From assembly GCA_030428255.1 (NCBI GenBank), contig JAUIBT010000015.1:32479-96478 (forward strand): DNA of 64,000 nt, in the 5' to 3' direction. Below the pieces are notes generated by a model, which worked only from the letters and a program-made list of their open reading frames with translations, had not been told where the DNA came from and searched no databases. Source of the DNA: Alphaproteobacteria bacterium. Lineage in GTDB: Bacteria > Pseudomonadota > Alphaproteobacteria > UBA7985 > JAUIBT01. Of this stretch, positions 10,575 through 19,792 are shown in pieces (the stretch's first letter is position 1; every line of letters begins with the position of its first letter). The translations under genes were made by a program, and so were the position numbers.

Positions 10575-10814
10575 ATGAGCCACACCCCCCACGAACTGCT
10601 TGCCGATTTACCCGAGCACAGCGACACCATCGTCAAGCTGAAGTCTGAGGACCCCCATTTTGCGCGACTCTATGACGAATATCACGAGATCAACCGCCAG
10701 GTTCACCGCTCTGAGGCACAGATCGAACCGACCTCCGATCTGACCGAAGTCGAGATGCGCAAGAAACGTGCCGCTTTGAAAGATCAGCTTTGGCACAGGA
10801 TTACTGCGGCCTAA
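10575..10814 (+). CDS. DUF465 (YdcH-like) small coiled-coil protein
   Basis: A 79-residue basic/acidic helical protein of the DUF465 family, common in proteobacteria and of unclear function. The typical pattern is present: an N-terminal HELLADLPEH, then HFARLYDEYHEINRQVHRSE, and a C-terminal EMRKKRAALKDQLWHRI helix. ATG 10575 gives the family start; the longer frame upstream has no resemblance. It is followed by the convergent speB gene 57 bp away. About 300 bp upstream carries no gene, only a short CCGCC/GGCGG hairpin near 10420. Confidence 0.88.
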   Translation: MSHTPHELLADLPEHSDTIVKLKSEDPHFARLYDEYHEINRQVHRSEAQIEPTSDLTEVEMRKKRAALKDQLWHRITAA

Positions 10815-10871
10815 CCCGCTAGACCCGCCACCCTTGAGCGCAGCGAAGGCGGCTTCGCAGCCAGCCGCGTG

Positions 10872-11741
10872 CTACCCCTCCAGCGCCGCAGCCATGAGGC
10901 GGTAGGTCACCAGCGCGGCGGTAAAGTCCCAAGCCTCTTGGCCGTTGGGGGCCAGCTCGACCACATCGAGGCCGACGCAGCGTCGGCCGCCGAGCGCGTG
11001 CTCGACTAGGTGCAAGGCTTGATAGAAGCCCAGCCCACCCGGCACCGGCGTACCAGTCGCTGGCATGCAGGACGGGTCCAGGCCATCTACGTCAAAGCTG
11101 ACATAGACCAGCGCGGGGAAATCGTCGGGCAAATCAACCGCGTGCAAGCCCGTGGTCACCAACTCCTCAGCGTCAGCGCAAAAGACCCCGTTGGCTTCAC
11201 GGCTGGCGCTCTCATCGCTGGACAAGGCCCGCACGCCGAACTGCGCCAGGCGCACGCCCTCCTCAGCCAACAGATGCATGACCGATGCATGGCTGTGCTT
11301 TTCGCCCTGATAGGCCACGCGCAGATCAGCATGCGCGTCCACCTGCACCAAGCCAATCGGCTGGCCGGGATAGCGCGCCGCCAGAGCCCGCTTGACGCCC
11401 ATGACCGCCCCATAGGTCAGCGAGTGCTCGCCGCCCAGGGTCACGGGAATGCGGCCCTGCTCCACCACCGCTTGCGTGCGTTGCGCCAGGCGCTCCATCA
11501 CTTCGGGCAAAGGCCCGTCGCAGTCCACCGGCGCTTGCGTGTGGACGCCCTCAGCGCAGGGCTCGATGCCTTGGCAGAGGCGTTCCAGTTCGTTGGAAGC
11601 CGCCAAGATCGCCGCTGGGCCGTCCGCCGTACCCGAACCATAGGAGACGGTGCGCTCCAGCGGCATAGGGATGACGTGGAACTTGGCGCTTGCGGCTCGG
11701 CGCTCGTCGGCGCTCAGCTCGCTATCCAGAAAATCAGCCAT
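10872..11741 (-). CDS. speB: Agmatinase
   Basis: Hydrolyses agmatine to putrescine and urea. The 289-residue ureohydrolase has the manganese ligands in LGGEHSLTYG, VQVDAHADLR and FDVDGLDPS. Together with SpeA, encoded three genes upstream, it completes arginine to agmatine to putrescine. Its ATG overlaps the stop of the preceding decarboxylase gene in the sequence TAATG, implying translational coupling. It is the last gene of the minus-strand polyamine cluster. Other ureohydrolases share the fold, but the context with arginine decarboxylase strongly favours agmatine. Confidence 0.93.
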   Translation of the reverse strand: MADFLDSELSADERRAASAKFHVIPMPLERTVSYGSGTADGPAAILAASNELERLCQGIEPCAEGVHTQAPVDCDGPLPEVMERLAQRTQAVVEQGRIPVTLGGEHSLTYGAVMGVKRALAARYPGQPIGLVQVDAHADLRVAYQGEKHSHASVMHLLAEEGVRLAQFGVRALSSDESASREANGVFCADAEELVTTGLHAVDLPDDFPALVYVSFDVDGLDPSCMPATGTPVPGGLGFYQALHLVEHALGGRRCVGLDVVELAPNGQEAWDFTAALVTYRLMAAALEG

Positions 11742-12934
11742 TAGGACAGCCGCTCCTTAAAGTCTTGGTAGCCAAATTCGCGCACCAGCTTGAGGCTGTC
11801 GTCGCGCGGATCCCACAGCGCAATGGCAGGCAGTGGCACGCCGTTAAAGGTGTTGGTTTTGACCATGGAATAGTGGGCCTGGTCCAAAAAGGCCAAGCGA
11901 TCGCCCAGCGCCAAAGGCTGGTCAAAGGCGTAGTCACCAATCACATCGCCTGCCAGGCAGGAAGGGCCGCCCAAGCGGTAGCGATGCGCACCGGTTTCAT
12001 TTTCACCCATGATATCAGGGCGATAGGGAGCCTCGATCACATCGGGCATGTGGCAGGTGGCCGAGATATCCATGATGGCCAGATCCACGCCATTGTGCGG
12101 CAGGTCCAGTACTTCGCCGACCAAGATGCCCGCGTTCAACGCCACTGCCTCGCCGGGCTCCAAGTAGAGCTCGACATCATGGCGCTGGCGCAAATCCTGA
12201 ACAAACGCAATCAGCCCCTCGCGGTCATAGTCGGCGCGGCTAATATGGTGGCCACCGCCCAGATTGACCCACTTGAGCTGCGCCAGATAGGGGGCCAGCT
12301 TGGCCTCGGCCGCCCGCCAAGTGCGCTCCAGCGGCTCAAAGCCCTGCTCACACAGGGTGTGCATATGGATGCCGTCGATGCCGTCCAGCATGTCAGCCGT
12401 TAGCTGTGACAGCGGCCAGCCCAAGCGCGAACAGGGCGCGCAAGGGTCGTACTTGGGCACCTCGCCCTCCGAATGCTCGGGGTTAAGGCGCAAACCGATC
12501 TCCACTTGCTTGCCCAGCTCTGCCGCCTTGGCGCGCACTTGCGGAGCAAAGCGCTGCCACTGGGCAGGCGAATTGAAGATGATGTGATCCGACAGAACCA
12601 CAATCTCATCCATGTCCTGCGCCTTGTAGCCTGCGCAGTAGGTGGCAAGCTCGCCGCCGTACTCCTCGCGGCCCAGGCGGGCTTCGAAAATGCCCGACGC
12701 GCAGACGCCCGACAGGTAGCGCCGTACCATGGGGGCTAGCTCGAACATGGAAAAGGCCTTGAGCGCCGACAGTACATGCGCGCCTGAGCGCTCGGCCACG
12801 TCGGCAAGGCAGGCCAAATTGGCCTCGATAGCCGAAGCATCGACCACGAAACAGGGCGACGGCACGCGGTTCAGGTCGAAGCGGGTGAAATTGCCCGCTT
12901 CACCGGGCTGGGTGGTCATGAGGGTTTGGCTCAC
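11741..12934 (-). CDS. nspC: Carboxynorspermidine/carboxyspermidine decarboxylase
   Basis: PLP-dependent, alanine-racemase-fold decarboxylase that converts carboxyspermidine (or carboxynorspermidine) to spermidine (or norspermidine). The PLP lysine is in ALKAF near residue 44, a glycine-rich phosphate loop in LGGGHHIS, and the conserved GPSCLAGD motif holds the active-site cysteine. The start is taken as GTG 12934, seven bases after TAGGAGG, giving 397 residues; the longer frame overlaps the upstream gene. It sits between the dehydrogenase that makes its substrate and speB, which makes putrescine. Putrescine supply suggests spermidine as product; homospermidine-type chemistry would use other enzymes. 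Confidence 0.93.
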   Translation of the reverse strand: MSQTLMTTQPGEAGNFTRFDLNRVPSPCFVVDASAIEANLACLADVAERSGAHVLSALKAFSMFELAPMVRRYLSGVCASGIFEARLGREEYGGELATYCAGYKAQDMDEIVVLSDHIIFNSPAQWQRFAPQVRAKAAELGKQVEIGLRLNPEHSEGEVPKYDPCAPCSRLGWPLSQLTADMLDGIDGIHMHTLCEQGFEPLERTWRAAEAKLAPYLAQLKWVNLGGGHHISRADYDREGLIAFVQDLRQRHDVELYLEPGEAVALNAGILVGEVLDLPHNGVDLAIMDISATCHMPDVIEAPYRPDIMGENETGAHRYRLGGPSCLAGDVIGDYAFDQPLALGDRLAFLDQAHYSMVKTNTFNGVPLPAIALWDPRDDSLKLVREFGYQDFKERLS

Positions 12935-13005
12935 AGCCCGGCCTCCTAATGCAAGACGTTGATAGGGACAAGTGGGGGACAGGCGCGAGGTCCTGCGGGC
13001 GGAGC

Positions 13006-14211
13006 CTAGAACTCCACTGGGCCACTCAGCTCGTGCACTTCCCAGGGCAGGCCTTGGGTGTTGAGCATCTCCATGAAGGCATCGGGGTCCAATTGCTCCA
13101 TGTTCCAAACGCCCGGCTCACGCCAGACGCCCTTCAGCACCATGGCCGCCCCGATCATGGCCGGAACGCCGGTGGTATAGGAGACCGCCTGCGAGCCCAC
13201 CTCGGCATAGCAGACCTCATGATCGCAGATGTTATAGATGTAGTAGGTCTTCTCGACCCCATCCTTGCTGCCGGTGATGATGTCGCCAATGCAGGTTTTG
13301 CCCTTGGTCAAAGGCCCCAAATCGCCGGGATCGGGCAGCACGGTCTTCAAGAATTGCAGCGGGACAATCTCAACGCCCTCGTGCACCACAGGCTCGATTG
13401 AGGTCATGCCGATGTTTTGCAGCACCGTGACGTGGTTGATGTAGGCATCGCCGAAGGTCATCCAGAAGCGCGCGCGCTCGATCTCGGGGTTGTGGGCTGA
13501 CAGGCTCTCCAGCTCCTCGTGGTACATGAGGTACATGTTCTTCTTGCCGACGCCGGGGAAATCGAATTCGACTTTGTGCGACATAGCGGGCGATGTCACC
13601 CATTGGCCGCCTTCCCAATGGCGCGCGTCCGCCGTGACTTCGCGAATATTAATCTCGGGGTTAAAGTTGGTGGCAAATGCCTGGCCATTGTCGCCACCAT
13701 TGCAATCCAGCACGTCGATCTGACGGATGGTGTCCAGTTTGTGCTTCTTGATCCAGGTGGCGAACACACTGGTCACGCCCGGATCAAAGCCCGAGCCCAA
13801 AATCGCGGTCAATCCGGCGTCTTTGAAGCGCTCTTGATAGGCCCACTGCCAATGATATTCGAACTTAGCCTCGTCTTCGGGCTCGTAGTTGGCAGTATCC
13901 AGGTAGTGTATTCCGGCCTCAAGACAGGCGTCCATCAGCTTCAAGTCTTGGTAAGGCAACGCCAGGTTGACCAGCAGTTCGGCGCCAGTCACTTTGATCA
14001 GCGCCACCACTGCCCCCACATCCATCGCGTCCACCTGGGCGGTAGCAATCTCAACACCGGTGCGCTCTTTGACCGATTTGGCGATCTCATCGCACTTGAA
14101 CTTCCGCCGCGACGCCAGCGTAATCTTGGTAAAGATCTCAGGGTTCATTGCCATTTTATGAACCGCCGCAGAGGAGACCCCGCCTGCGCCAATGACCAAG
14201 GTGTTGCCCAT
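13006..14211 (-). CDS. Carboxyspermidine dehydrogenase (saccharopine dehydrogenase family)
   Basis: Reductively condenses a diamine with L-aspartate semialdehyde to give carboxyspermidine or carboxynorspermidine. The 401-residue protein starts with a Rossmann NAD(P) site (TLVIGAGGVSSAAVHKMA) and contains NLALPYQDLKLMDACLEAG and LDTANYEPEDEAKFEYHWQW, as expected for the CANSDH/CASDH branch of the saccharopine dehydrogenase family. It lies 71 bp upstream of nspC and 74 bp downstream of speA, on the same strand. Aspartate semialdehyde would come from Asd, encoded about 12 kb away in this window. A lysine-pathway saccharopine dehydrogenase is excluded by the neighbours. Confidence 0.92.
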   Translation of the reverse strand: MGNTLVIGAGGVSSAAVHKMAMNPEIFTKITLASRRKFKCDEIAKSVKERTGVEIATAQVDAMDVGAVVALIKVTGAELLVNLALPYQDLKLMDACLEAGIHYLDTANYEPEDEAKFEYHWQWAYQERFKDAGLTAILGSGFDPGVTSVFATWIKKHKLDTIRQIDVLDCNGGDNGQAFATNFNPEINIREVTADARHWEGGQWVTSPAMSHKVEFDFPGVGKKNMYLMYHEELESLSAHNPEIERARFWMTFGDAYINHVTVLQNIGMTSIEPVVHEGVEIVPLQFLKTVLPDPGDLGPLTKGKTCIGDIITGSKDGVEKTYYIYNICDHEVCYAEVGSQAVSYTTGVPAMIGAAMVLKGVWREPGVWNMEQLDPDAFMEMLNTQGLPWEVHELSGPVEF

Positions 14212-14285
14212 AGTTTCTACTCCAAACCGAGGTGAACAAGAGTTGCTGTTTGCAGACTAGCCCGGCGGCACGCAAATGCCGAGCC

Positions 14286-16256
14286 CTATTCGTAATAGGT
14301 ATAGCCTTCAATGCTGTCGCGGTAGGCGCCGACCAGCTCGCGACGGTCGCTGGCCTTCAACAGGCCATCTGATATGGCGGCGTCTACCTTTTGCCGGAAT
14401 GCGGCCAGGCAGTCGTAGGGATCATATTCGACGTAGGACAAAACCTGAGCGATGGTGTCGCCGACTTGCTCGTGCAACAGGACGAACCCACCATCATCGC
14501 GCAATTGGATGGTCGCCACATTGGTATCGCCGAACAGATTGTGTAGATCGCCCAAAGTTTCTTGATAGGCCCCGACGAAGAAGACTCCCAGATAATAGGT
14601 CTCCTCATCGTCGATACTGTGAACCGGCAACGAGGGGGACTCGCCATCGCTCAAGATGAAGCGATCCACCTTGCCATCGCTGTCGCAGGTGATGTCGGCC
14701 AGAATGGCGCGCCTGTCGGGCGCCTGGTTAAGGCGCTGCAGCGGCATGATGGGGTGCAGCTGGTCAATCGCCCAGACATCCGGCAAAGACTGGAACAAAG
14801 AGAAGTTGCAGTGGTAGATGTCGGCTTCTTTATTCAGAGCCTCCATGAGATCGCCCGCCTGCGGGTCGCTGGCCGCTTGCGAGCGAATTTTCGACATGAG
14901 GTAGAGGTAGACCCGCTCAGCGCGCGCCATCTGGCGCAATCCGATAGTGCCGCGACGGAACAGTGCCCGCATCTCGTTGCGATAGAAGCTGGCGTCGTTC
15001 CAGCACTCTTGCAGGCGGTTGGCCGCCAGATAGCCCTGAACCGCAAGAAGGTCGGTCATCAGGTGGTGGTCGTCGGGCTCGGCCTCAGGGCAGGAGGGCC
15101 CGTCATACAGCGTCGTCTCCAGCACGTTGAACAGCAGCATTGAGGAGGTGGCTGTCACAGCGCGCCCGCTCTCGGTCACCAAAACGGGGTGGTCGATGCC
15201 CGCCTCGTCCATGGCATAGCGCACGATCTCAACCACGTTGTCGGCGTATTCGGCGACCGAGTAGTTGATAGAATTCTCGTTGGCCTTTTTCTCACCTGTG
15301 TAGTCCACGCCCAGACCGCCGCCCAGGTCCAAGTGGGTCAACGGCGCGCCTTCGGCGGTCAGCTCTGTAAAATAGCGACAGGCCTCGATGGCCGCGCGGC
15401 GCACGTCGTTCACGTCGGGCACCTGGCTGCCCAAATGCGAGTGCTGCAGCTTGAGGCAGTGCAGCAGTTCGGCATCGCGCAACTTGTCCAAGATGGCCAC
15501 CAGTTGATCTGTATTGAGGCCAAAGGTCGAGCGGTCGCCCGAGCTTTCCGCCCAGTTGCCGCCTATCTTTTGCGTCAGCTTGACCCGCACGCCCAACAAG
15601 GGTTCCACGTCCAGTTCTCGGCAGACCTCGATCACGGTTTCTACTTCGCGCGGGCTTTCCAACACGATCATGGTGTTGAAGCCCAGCTTGCGCGACAAGA
15701 TCGCCAGGCGAATGAATTCCGCGTCCTTAACGCCATTGCATATCACCAACGCATCTGGTGGCAGGTTTTGCGATAGGGCCACAACCAGCTCGGGCTTGGA
15801 GCCCGCCTCCAGGCCGTGAGAAAACGGACGGCCATAGTCAACCACCCGTTCAATAACCTGAGCTTGCTGGTTGACCTTGATCGGAAAGACCGCCCGATAG
15901 GCGTTCTTGTAGCCGACCCGCTCGATAGCGCCCAAGAAGGCCTTGTTGATGGCCTGGATTTCGTTTTCAAGAAAGGACGTTACGCGCAAGAGCATGGGCA
16001 CATGAACATCGCGTTGCTGCAAGTCGTGGAGCATCTCCGGCAGCGAGAGTGGCGGAGCAGCGGGATTCAGCGGGTTTTTGATCGCTAGATCGCCGTTTTC
16101 CAGCACCTCGAAATAGCCATGCCCCCATCGATCGACGCCGTACAATTGAGCCGTTCGCGCGGCTTGGGACAAAGGCGTTTCGGCCTCGTTTGTCGGGCTG
16201 GTTGCAGCAGTGGCGGTCAAATCGGCGGCTCCCCTTCCAGGCCTCTGGCGAGGCAT
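14286..16256 (-). CDS. speA: Biosynthetic arginine decarboxylase
   Basis: PLP enzyme that converts arginine to agmatine, the entry step of polyamine synthesis. From ATG 16256 (AAGG six bases upstream) the product is 656 residues, the usual size for the SpeA family. The PLP lysine lies in FPIKVNQQ, the substrate region in CNGVKDAEFI, and LDLGGGLGVDY forms the phosphate-binding loop. A GTG at 16298 would add 14 residues without better support. It is the first gene of the four-gene polyamine cluster. The 384-bp gap upstream presumably holds its promoter. Confidence 0.95.
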   Translation of the reverse strand: MPRQRPGRGAADLTATAATSPTNEAETPLSQAARTAQLYGVDRWGHGYFEVLENGDLAIKNPLNPAAPPLSLPEMLHDLQQRDVHVPMLLRVTSFLENEIQAINKAFLGAIERVGYKNAYRAVFPIKVNQQAQVIERVVDYGRPFSHGLEAGSKPELVVALSQNLPPDALVICNGVKDAEFIRLAILSRKLGFNTMIVLESPREVETVIEVCRELDVEPLLGVRVKLTQKIGGNWAESSGDRSTFGLNTDQLVAILDKLRDAELLHCLKLQHSHLGSQVPDVNDVRRAAIEACRYFTELTAEGAPLTHLDLGGGLGVDYTGEKKANENSINYSVAEYADNVVEIVRYAMDEAGIDHPVLVTESGRAVTATSSMLLFNVLETTLYDGPSCPEAEPDDHHLMTDLLAVQGYLAANRLQECWNDASFYRNEMRALFRRGTIGLRQMARAERVYLYLMSKIRSQAASDPQAGDLMEALNKEADIYHCNFSLFQSLPDVWAIDQLHPIMPLQRLNQAPDRRAILADITCDSDGKVDRFILSDGESPSLPVHSIDDEETYYLGVFFVGAYQETLGDLHNLFGDTNVATIQLRDDGGFVLLHEQVGDTIAQVLSYVEYDPYDCLAAFRQKVDAAISDGLLKASDRRELVGAYRDSIEGYTYYE

Positions 16257-16640
16257 TCTTACCTTAAGGCAGCAATAAACGAGCCGCTGCTGTTTCACAA
16301 GCGCTGAACAAAATCAGGGCAAGCTTCAAGCCGCTGCGGCCAGCTTGTGCTGACACCAGCTTGGATTCGCGTCACAGCGCCACACCGATCTTTGCAACTT
16401 GGGTGGCATAGCGCAAATCGCCTGACCGAAAGGTTATATTCCCTAGTCGAAAGATTTTTCACCTACCTCAATGCGATCTAAGTCTTTCGCATGCTTGAGT
16501 TTTTTACACTTTCGGCTCGACAGCTTGCGAACGGGCCGTTTACCTCGACCAGCAGAATGCACCCTATCCAAGAGACTAGGTTCCATGACTCGGCACAAAG
16601 ACCGGGCAGCCTGGCTCCTCGCTCGTCAGGTTAAACGACT
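16257..16640. other. Divergent intergenic region, speA / autotransporter
   Basis: It must contain promoters for speA (minus) and the autotransporter-like gene (plus). It is AT-richer than its surroundings around 16430-16510 (runs such as GATTTTTCAC and GAGTTTTTTACAC). No convincing gene, inverted repeat or riboswitch was found. Confidence 0.4.
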
Positions 16641-18752
16641 GTGTCTAGACATATTGCTTCCGGGGATGGAGCGCCACCCTATGGTCTGCAAATGCAGACT
16701 TGCCCATCGCTGCAATGGGCAGGTTTTGCAGTCGCTGCGGTGGCGGTCTTGATCGGCACCATGCCGAACGAAGCCACAGCCCTGGACGGCAGTCTCAATC
16801 AACTCACTTCGATCGCGCTGCCCGCCAGCAATGGTACATGCGCCTTGCAGGCGCGCGACCAGGCCAGCGACAGTTACGTAGCCCTTGAGGACGGCAGCGG
16901 AAAGCTGCAAGGGACCGGTGGCGGCAAGGTGATCAGCGCGAGCAAGGTGAGGCCCGGCAAGCAGGCCTCGGAAAGCAAATTTCAGACGGCCTGCGGCGTC
17001 ACCAACGTCACGATCTCTACCGATAGTTTCTTGGGCAACGGCACCCAGAACAACGACCCGGCTTCAGGCGTTTACGAAACTGAGCTGAGCTTTTCCTATA
17101 CCGGCACGGACGGCAAGCCCTACTTTGCCACTGCAATATTGAAGGGCCATCAGGGCATTGGCGCCTCCGAGTCCTTAAGCGTGACGGCCAGCGGATTGCT
17201 CAGCAGCTTCGCGCTCAGCTCGCCTGCGGTCTCACCTGGCAGTGCGGACGCGGCGATCTTTGGCCTGGTGTTTGCCGCCAGCGTCCAGAACCTTGACCCA
17301 AGCGATTTCCAGACCAGCGCTGGCACTTTGAGCGTCGCGGGCTCGGGCAGTCGTTATGATATCACGGTGTCCGCAATCCCCGCAGGCAGCACCGCGACGG
17401 TCAAATTTGCCGCATCGCAAAACATTCAAGATCTGAACGGGGTTGGCCTGGCGACCCCCAGCCTGACGGTGAGTTATGAGCGCTTGGCAACGCCGCCGAC
17501 TCCTACAGGGCCGACGCCTCCAGGGCCGACTCCTCCAGGGCCGATTCCTCCCGGACCGATTCCCACGCCAACGCCTTTGCCAGTACCCAGCGGGACAACG
17601 CCTGGCAGCTCAAGCGCGAATGGAGCCCCGCCGCCAAGCAGCCCGACGATCCAGGCCGCCAATCTCTTGCTTGGCGACTTGCAAGGTCGCGCGGCCGTGT
17701 CCCAGTATGCCAGCCGCGGCCGTCAGCGCTTGTCCTTGGGCGCCGCAGCCGGTCTGCTCCCCCATGCAGGCGAAGCCACCTTAGCCCCCCTGGCTGACAC
17801 CCAAACCTGGAATCAGGTCGACAGCGATGCCGTGTGGGCGCTGGTTGAGGACTACAATTTGGCCCGTACTCAGGCCAAGCTGGAGGGCCTGTCGCCAGAG
17901 ACCGTGGCGCTGTTCGATCCGCGCTTTGGCCTAGAGACCACCAGCCAGGGGTTTAGTTTTTATGCTGGCCAAGGCTGGGGTGCCGTTGAGCACAGCGGCG
18001 ATGTCGCTTTCACTGGCGAGGCCAGCTTTACCACTTTGGGACTAGATCTGGCCCTCGGGTCAGGCGTCTTATTGGGCGGCGGCCTGGCCCACGAGTGGGG
18101 CTCGGTGACCTTCGAAAATGACGCCGATGGCTGGCTCAAGAAGCAGGGTTGGCGCGCAGACACCTATCTGAGCTGGCAGCTCGCGCCGGGCCTGAACCTT
18201 GAGGGCTCAGGCAGCTATGGCGTATTCGACAACCGCATTCGCAGCCAAAACGCGCTGGGCGAGACAACGAGCTACCGCAGCCAGGTCGCTGGACGCTTGG
18301 TCGGTGAATTTACTCCTCTCGGATTGAGTCTGCGCCCCTACGCTGAGGCCAGCTACCTCTACGAGGTCAGCGAAGGCTACGTAGACAGCGCAGGACGGCA
18401 CATCGGAGCCAGCATCAACGAATTGAGCCGCTCTGCGGGCGGTGTCGAGCTGCGCGGTGGACCCGATGCGGCACTGTTTGGCCTTGCGCCCTACGTCTCG
18501 ATCCAAGGTGAATGGGACTGGCTGCACGGGCCCGATGTCCAAATGGCCTCCGGGCAAAGCCTGGCGCTGGATGATTGGGGCGTGAGCTGGCGTGCGGGCA
18601 TGGAAGGGCGTTTGACTGGCTTGCCGCAGGGCTATTGGCTTGGGCAGACACTTGAGCAAGCGCGCTTTGCGCTGTCCGTTGATCAAGCGGCTTTTGGGCG
18701 AGCGCAGGACACTTTGCTCGTCAACGCGTCGCTGGGCTTTGATCTGGACTAA
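16641..18752 (+). CDS. Autotransporter-like outer-membrane protein with Ig-like region and proline linker
   Basis: About 700 residues. A signal peptide (GFAVAAVAVLIGTMPNEATA) is followed by a secreted region of about 240 residues. Its second part (SGLLSSFALSSPAVSPGSAD, then TSAGTLSVAGSGSRYDITVS) resembles bacterial Ig-like domains. A hinge of TPPGP/IPPGP repeats lies at about residues 285-320. The rest, from about residue 350, has alternating beta-strands with Gly and aromatic residues, like the autotransporter barrel domain. The last residues (SLGFDLD) lack the usual terminal aromatic. GTG 16641 and ATG 16692 are both possible starts; ATG 16692 sits closest to the signal. The surface target is unknown. 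No partner gene is adjacent. Confidence 0.8.
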   Translation: MSRHIASGDGAPPYGLQMQTCPSLQWAGFAVAAVAVLIGTMPNEATALDGSLNQLTSIALPASNGTCALQARDQASDSYVALEDGSGKLQGTGGGKVISASKVRPGKQASESKFQTACGVTNVTISTDSFLGNGTQNNDPASGVYETELSFSYTGTDGKPYFATAILKGHQGIGASESLSVTASGLLSSFALSSPAVSPGSADAAIFGLVFAASVQNLDPSDFQTSAGTLSVAGSGSRYDITVSAIPAGSTATVKFAASQNIQDLNGVGLATPSLTVSYERLATPPTPTGPTPPGPTPPGPIPPGPIPTPTPLPVPSGTTPGSSSANGAPPPSSPTIQAANLLLGDLQGRAAVSQYASRGRQRLSLGAAAGLLPHAGEATLAPLADTQTWNQVDSDAVWALVEDYNLARTQAKLEGLSPETVALFDPRFGLETTSQGFSFYAGQGWGAVEHSGDVAFTGEASFTTLGLDLALGSGVLLGGGLAHEWGSVTFENDADGWLKKQGWRADTYLSWQLAPGLNLEGSGSYGVFDNRIRSQNALGETTSYRSQVAGRLVGEFTPLGLSLRPYAEASYLYEVSEGYVDSAGRHIGASINELSRSAGGVELRGGPDAALFGLAPYVSIQGEWDWLHGPDVQMASGQSLALDDWGVSWRAGMEGRLTGLPQGYWLGQTLEQARFALSVDQAAFGRAQDTLLVNASLGFDLD

Positions 18753-18859
18753 GACGAGGGACGCGGCGTTGCTAGTATGCTAAAACCCGCCAAGCACTAG
18801 GCCCTTAGGTCTCAAAGTCTCCCAGCCCCCAAGATCCAAAGCCCCAAAGCAATAGATCA

Positions 18860-19609
18860 ATGACACTTGCAGCCGATCAGCATTTTCAGCACGGTGGCAG
18901 CGGTTATGCTGCCTTCCGCCCGACCTATCCCTCAGCTCTGGCGCGCCAGCTTGCAGCTCTGGCACCCAACCAACAGCGCGCCTTAGATGTCGGCTGTGGT
19001 ACGGGCCAGCTCAGCGTCTTGTTGGCGGATGAGTTCGAGGCCGTTGAAGCCGTCGATGTCAGCGCTGACCAACTGAAACACGCCGAAGCGCGCGCCAATC
19101 TGCGCTATCAGCAAAGTCCTGCTGAAAGCCTGCCCTTTGCCGATAACAGCATGTCCTTAATCACGGTCGGCCAAGCCGCGCATTGGTTTGACCTGCCGCG
19201 CTTTTATGCCGAGGCGCAGCGCGTGGCCCAGCCGGGCGCGGTGATAGCGCTGGTAAGCTATAGCGTCTTGTCGATTGCTGACCCCTTGAGCGCGGCCTTT
19301 CGGGCCTTCTACGCCGGTGCTTTGGCCGATTTCTGGCCGCCCGAGCGCCGCCATGTTGAGCGCGGCTATGCCGACCTGCCCTTCCCTTTCGATGAACTCC
19401 AGGCCCCAAGCCTGAGGATCGAGCGCCACTGGGACTGCCAGACCTTTTTGGGCTATGTCGAAACCTGGTCGGCGGTGAAAGCCGCACGGCGACAGGGCAG
19501 CTCTGCTGTTGTGGAGGACTTTGCGCGGCAGGCCCGCGCTCTTTGGCCCACGGGCCAAAGGCTCAACATTGTCTGGCCTGTGACCTGCAGACTCGCGCGC
19601 TTGTCCTAA
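18860..19609 (+). CDS. Class I SAM-dependent methyltransferase
   Basis: A 249-residue soluble methyltransferase. Motif I is seen as ALDVGCGTGQLSVLL near residue 42, an acidic residue ends beta-2 (VEAVDVSADQL), and motif IV is FADNSMSLITVGQAAHWFD. The HWFD and FYAEAQRVAQPGAVIAL segments are typical of the small-molecule Methyltransf_11 group, which includes trans-aconitate methyltransferase relatives. The substrate cannot be read from sequence. It stands alone between the autotransporter and a convergent lipoprotein gene. Confidence 0.85.
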   Translation: MTLAADQHFQHGGSGYAAFRPTYPSALARQLAALAPNQQRALDVGCGTGQLSVLLADEFEAVEAVDVSADQLKHAEARANLRYQQSPAESLPFADNSMSLITVGQAAHWFDLPRFYAEAQRVAQPGAVIALVSYSVLSIADPLSAAFRAFYAGALADFWPPERRHVERGYADLPFPFDELQAPSLRIERHWDCQTFLGYVETWSAVKAARRQGSSAVVEDFARQARALWPTGQRLNIVWPVTCRLARLS

Positions 19610-19691
19610 CGTCCCCAACAGACAGCCCTGCGGCGCAGCGGCCGGAACTCATCACGCAGATAGGCGTCTGCCTGCTGCTAGTGGGCGCTTC

Positions 19692-19708
19692 GTTGAATTG
19701 CATTCAAC
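19692..19708. promoter_or_regulatory. Perfect short palindrome between convergent genes
   Basis: GTTGAATTGCATTCAAC has two 7-bp arms and a 3-nt spacer. It lies between the stops of the methyltransferase (plus) and lipoprotein (minus) genes. No T-run follows on either strand, so it is not an obvious intrinsic terminator. Function unknown. Confidence 0.35.
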
Positions 19709-19792
19709 CAAGACACGCTAACTATCTGAATTTGCCGCAAATGCATTTCAAGCAGTTTTGGCACAATCGAGGTCGATGGCCCGAGCTTCGCT

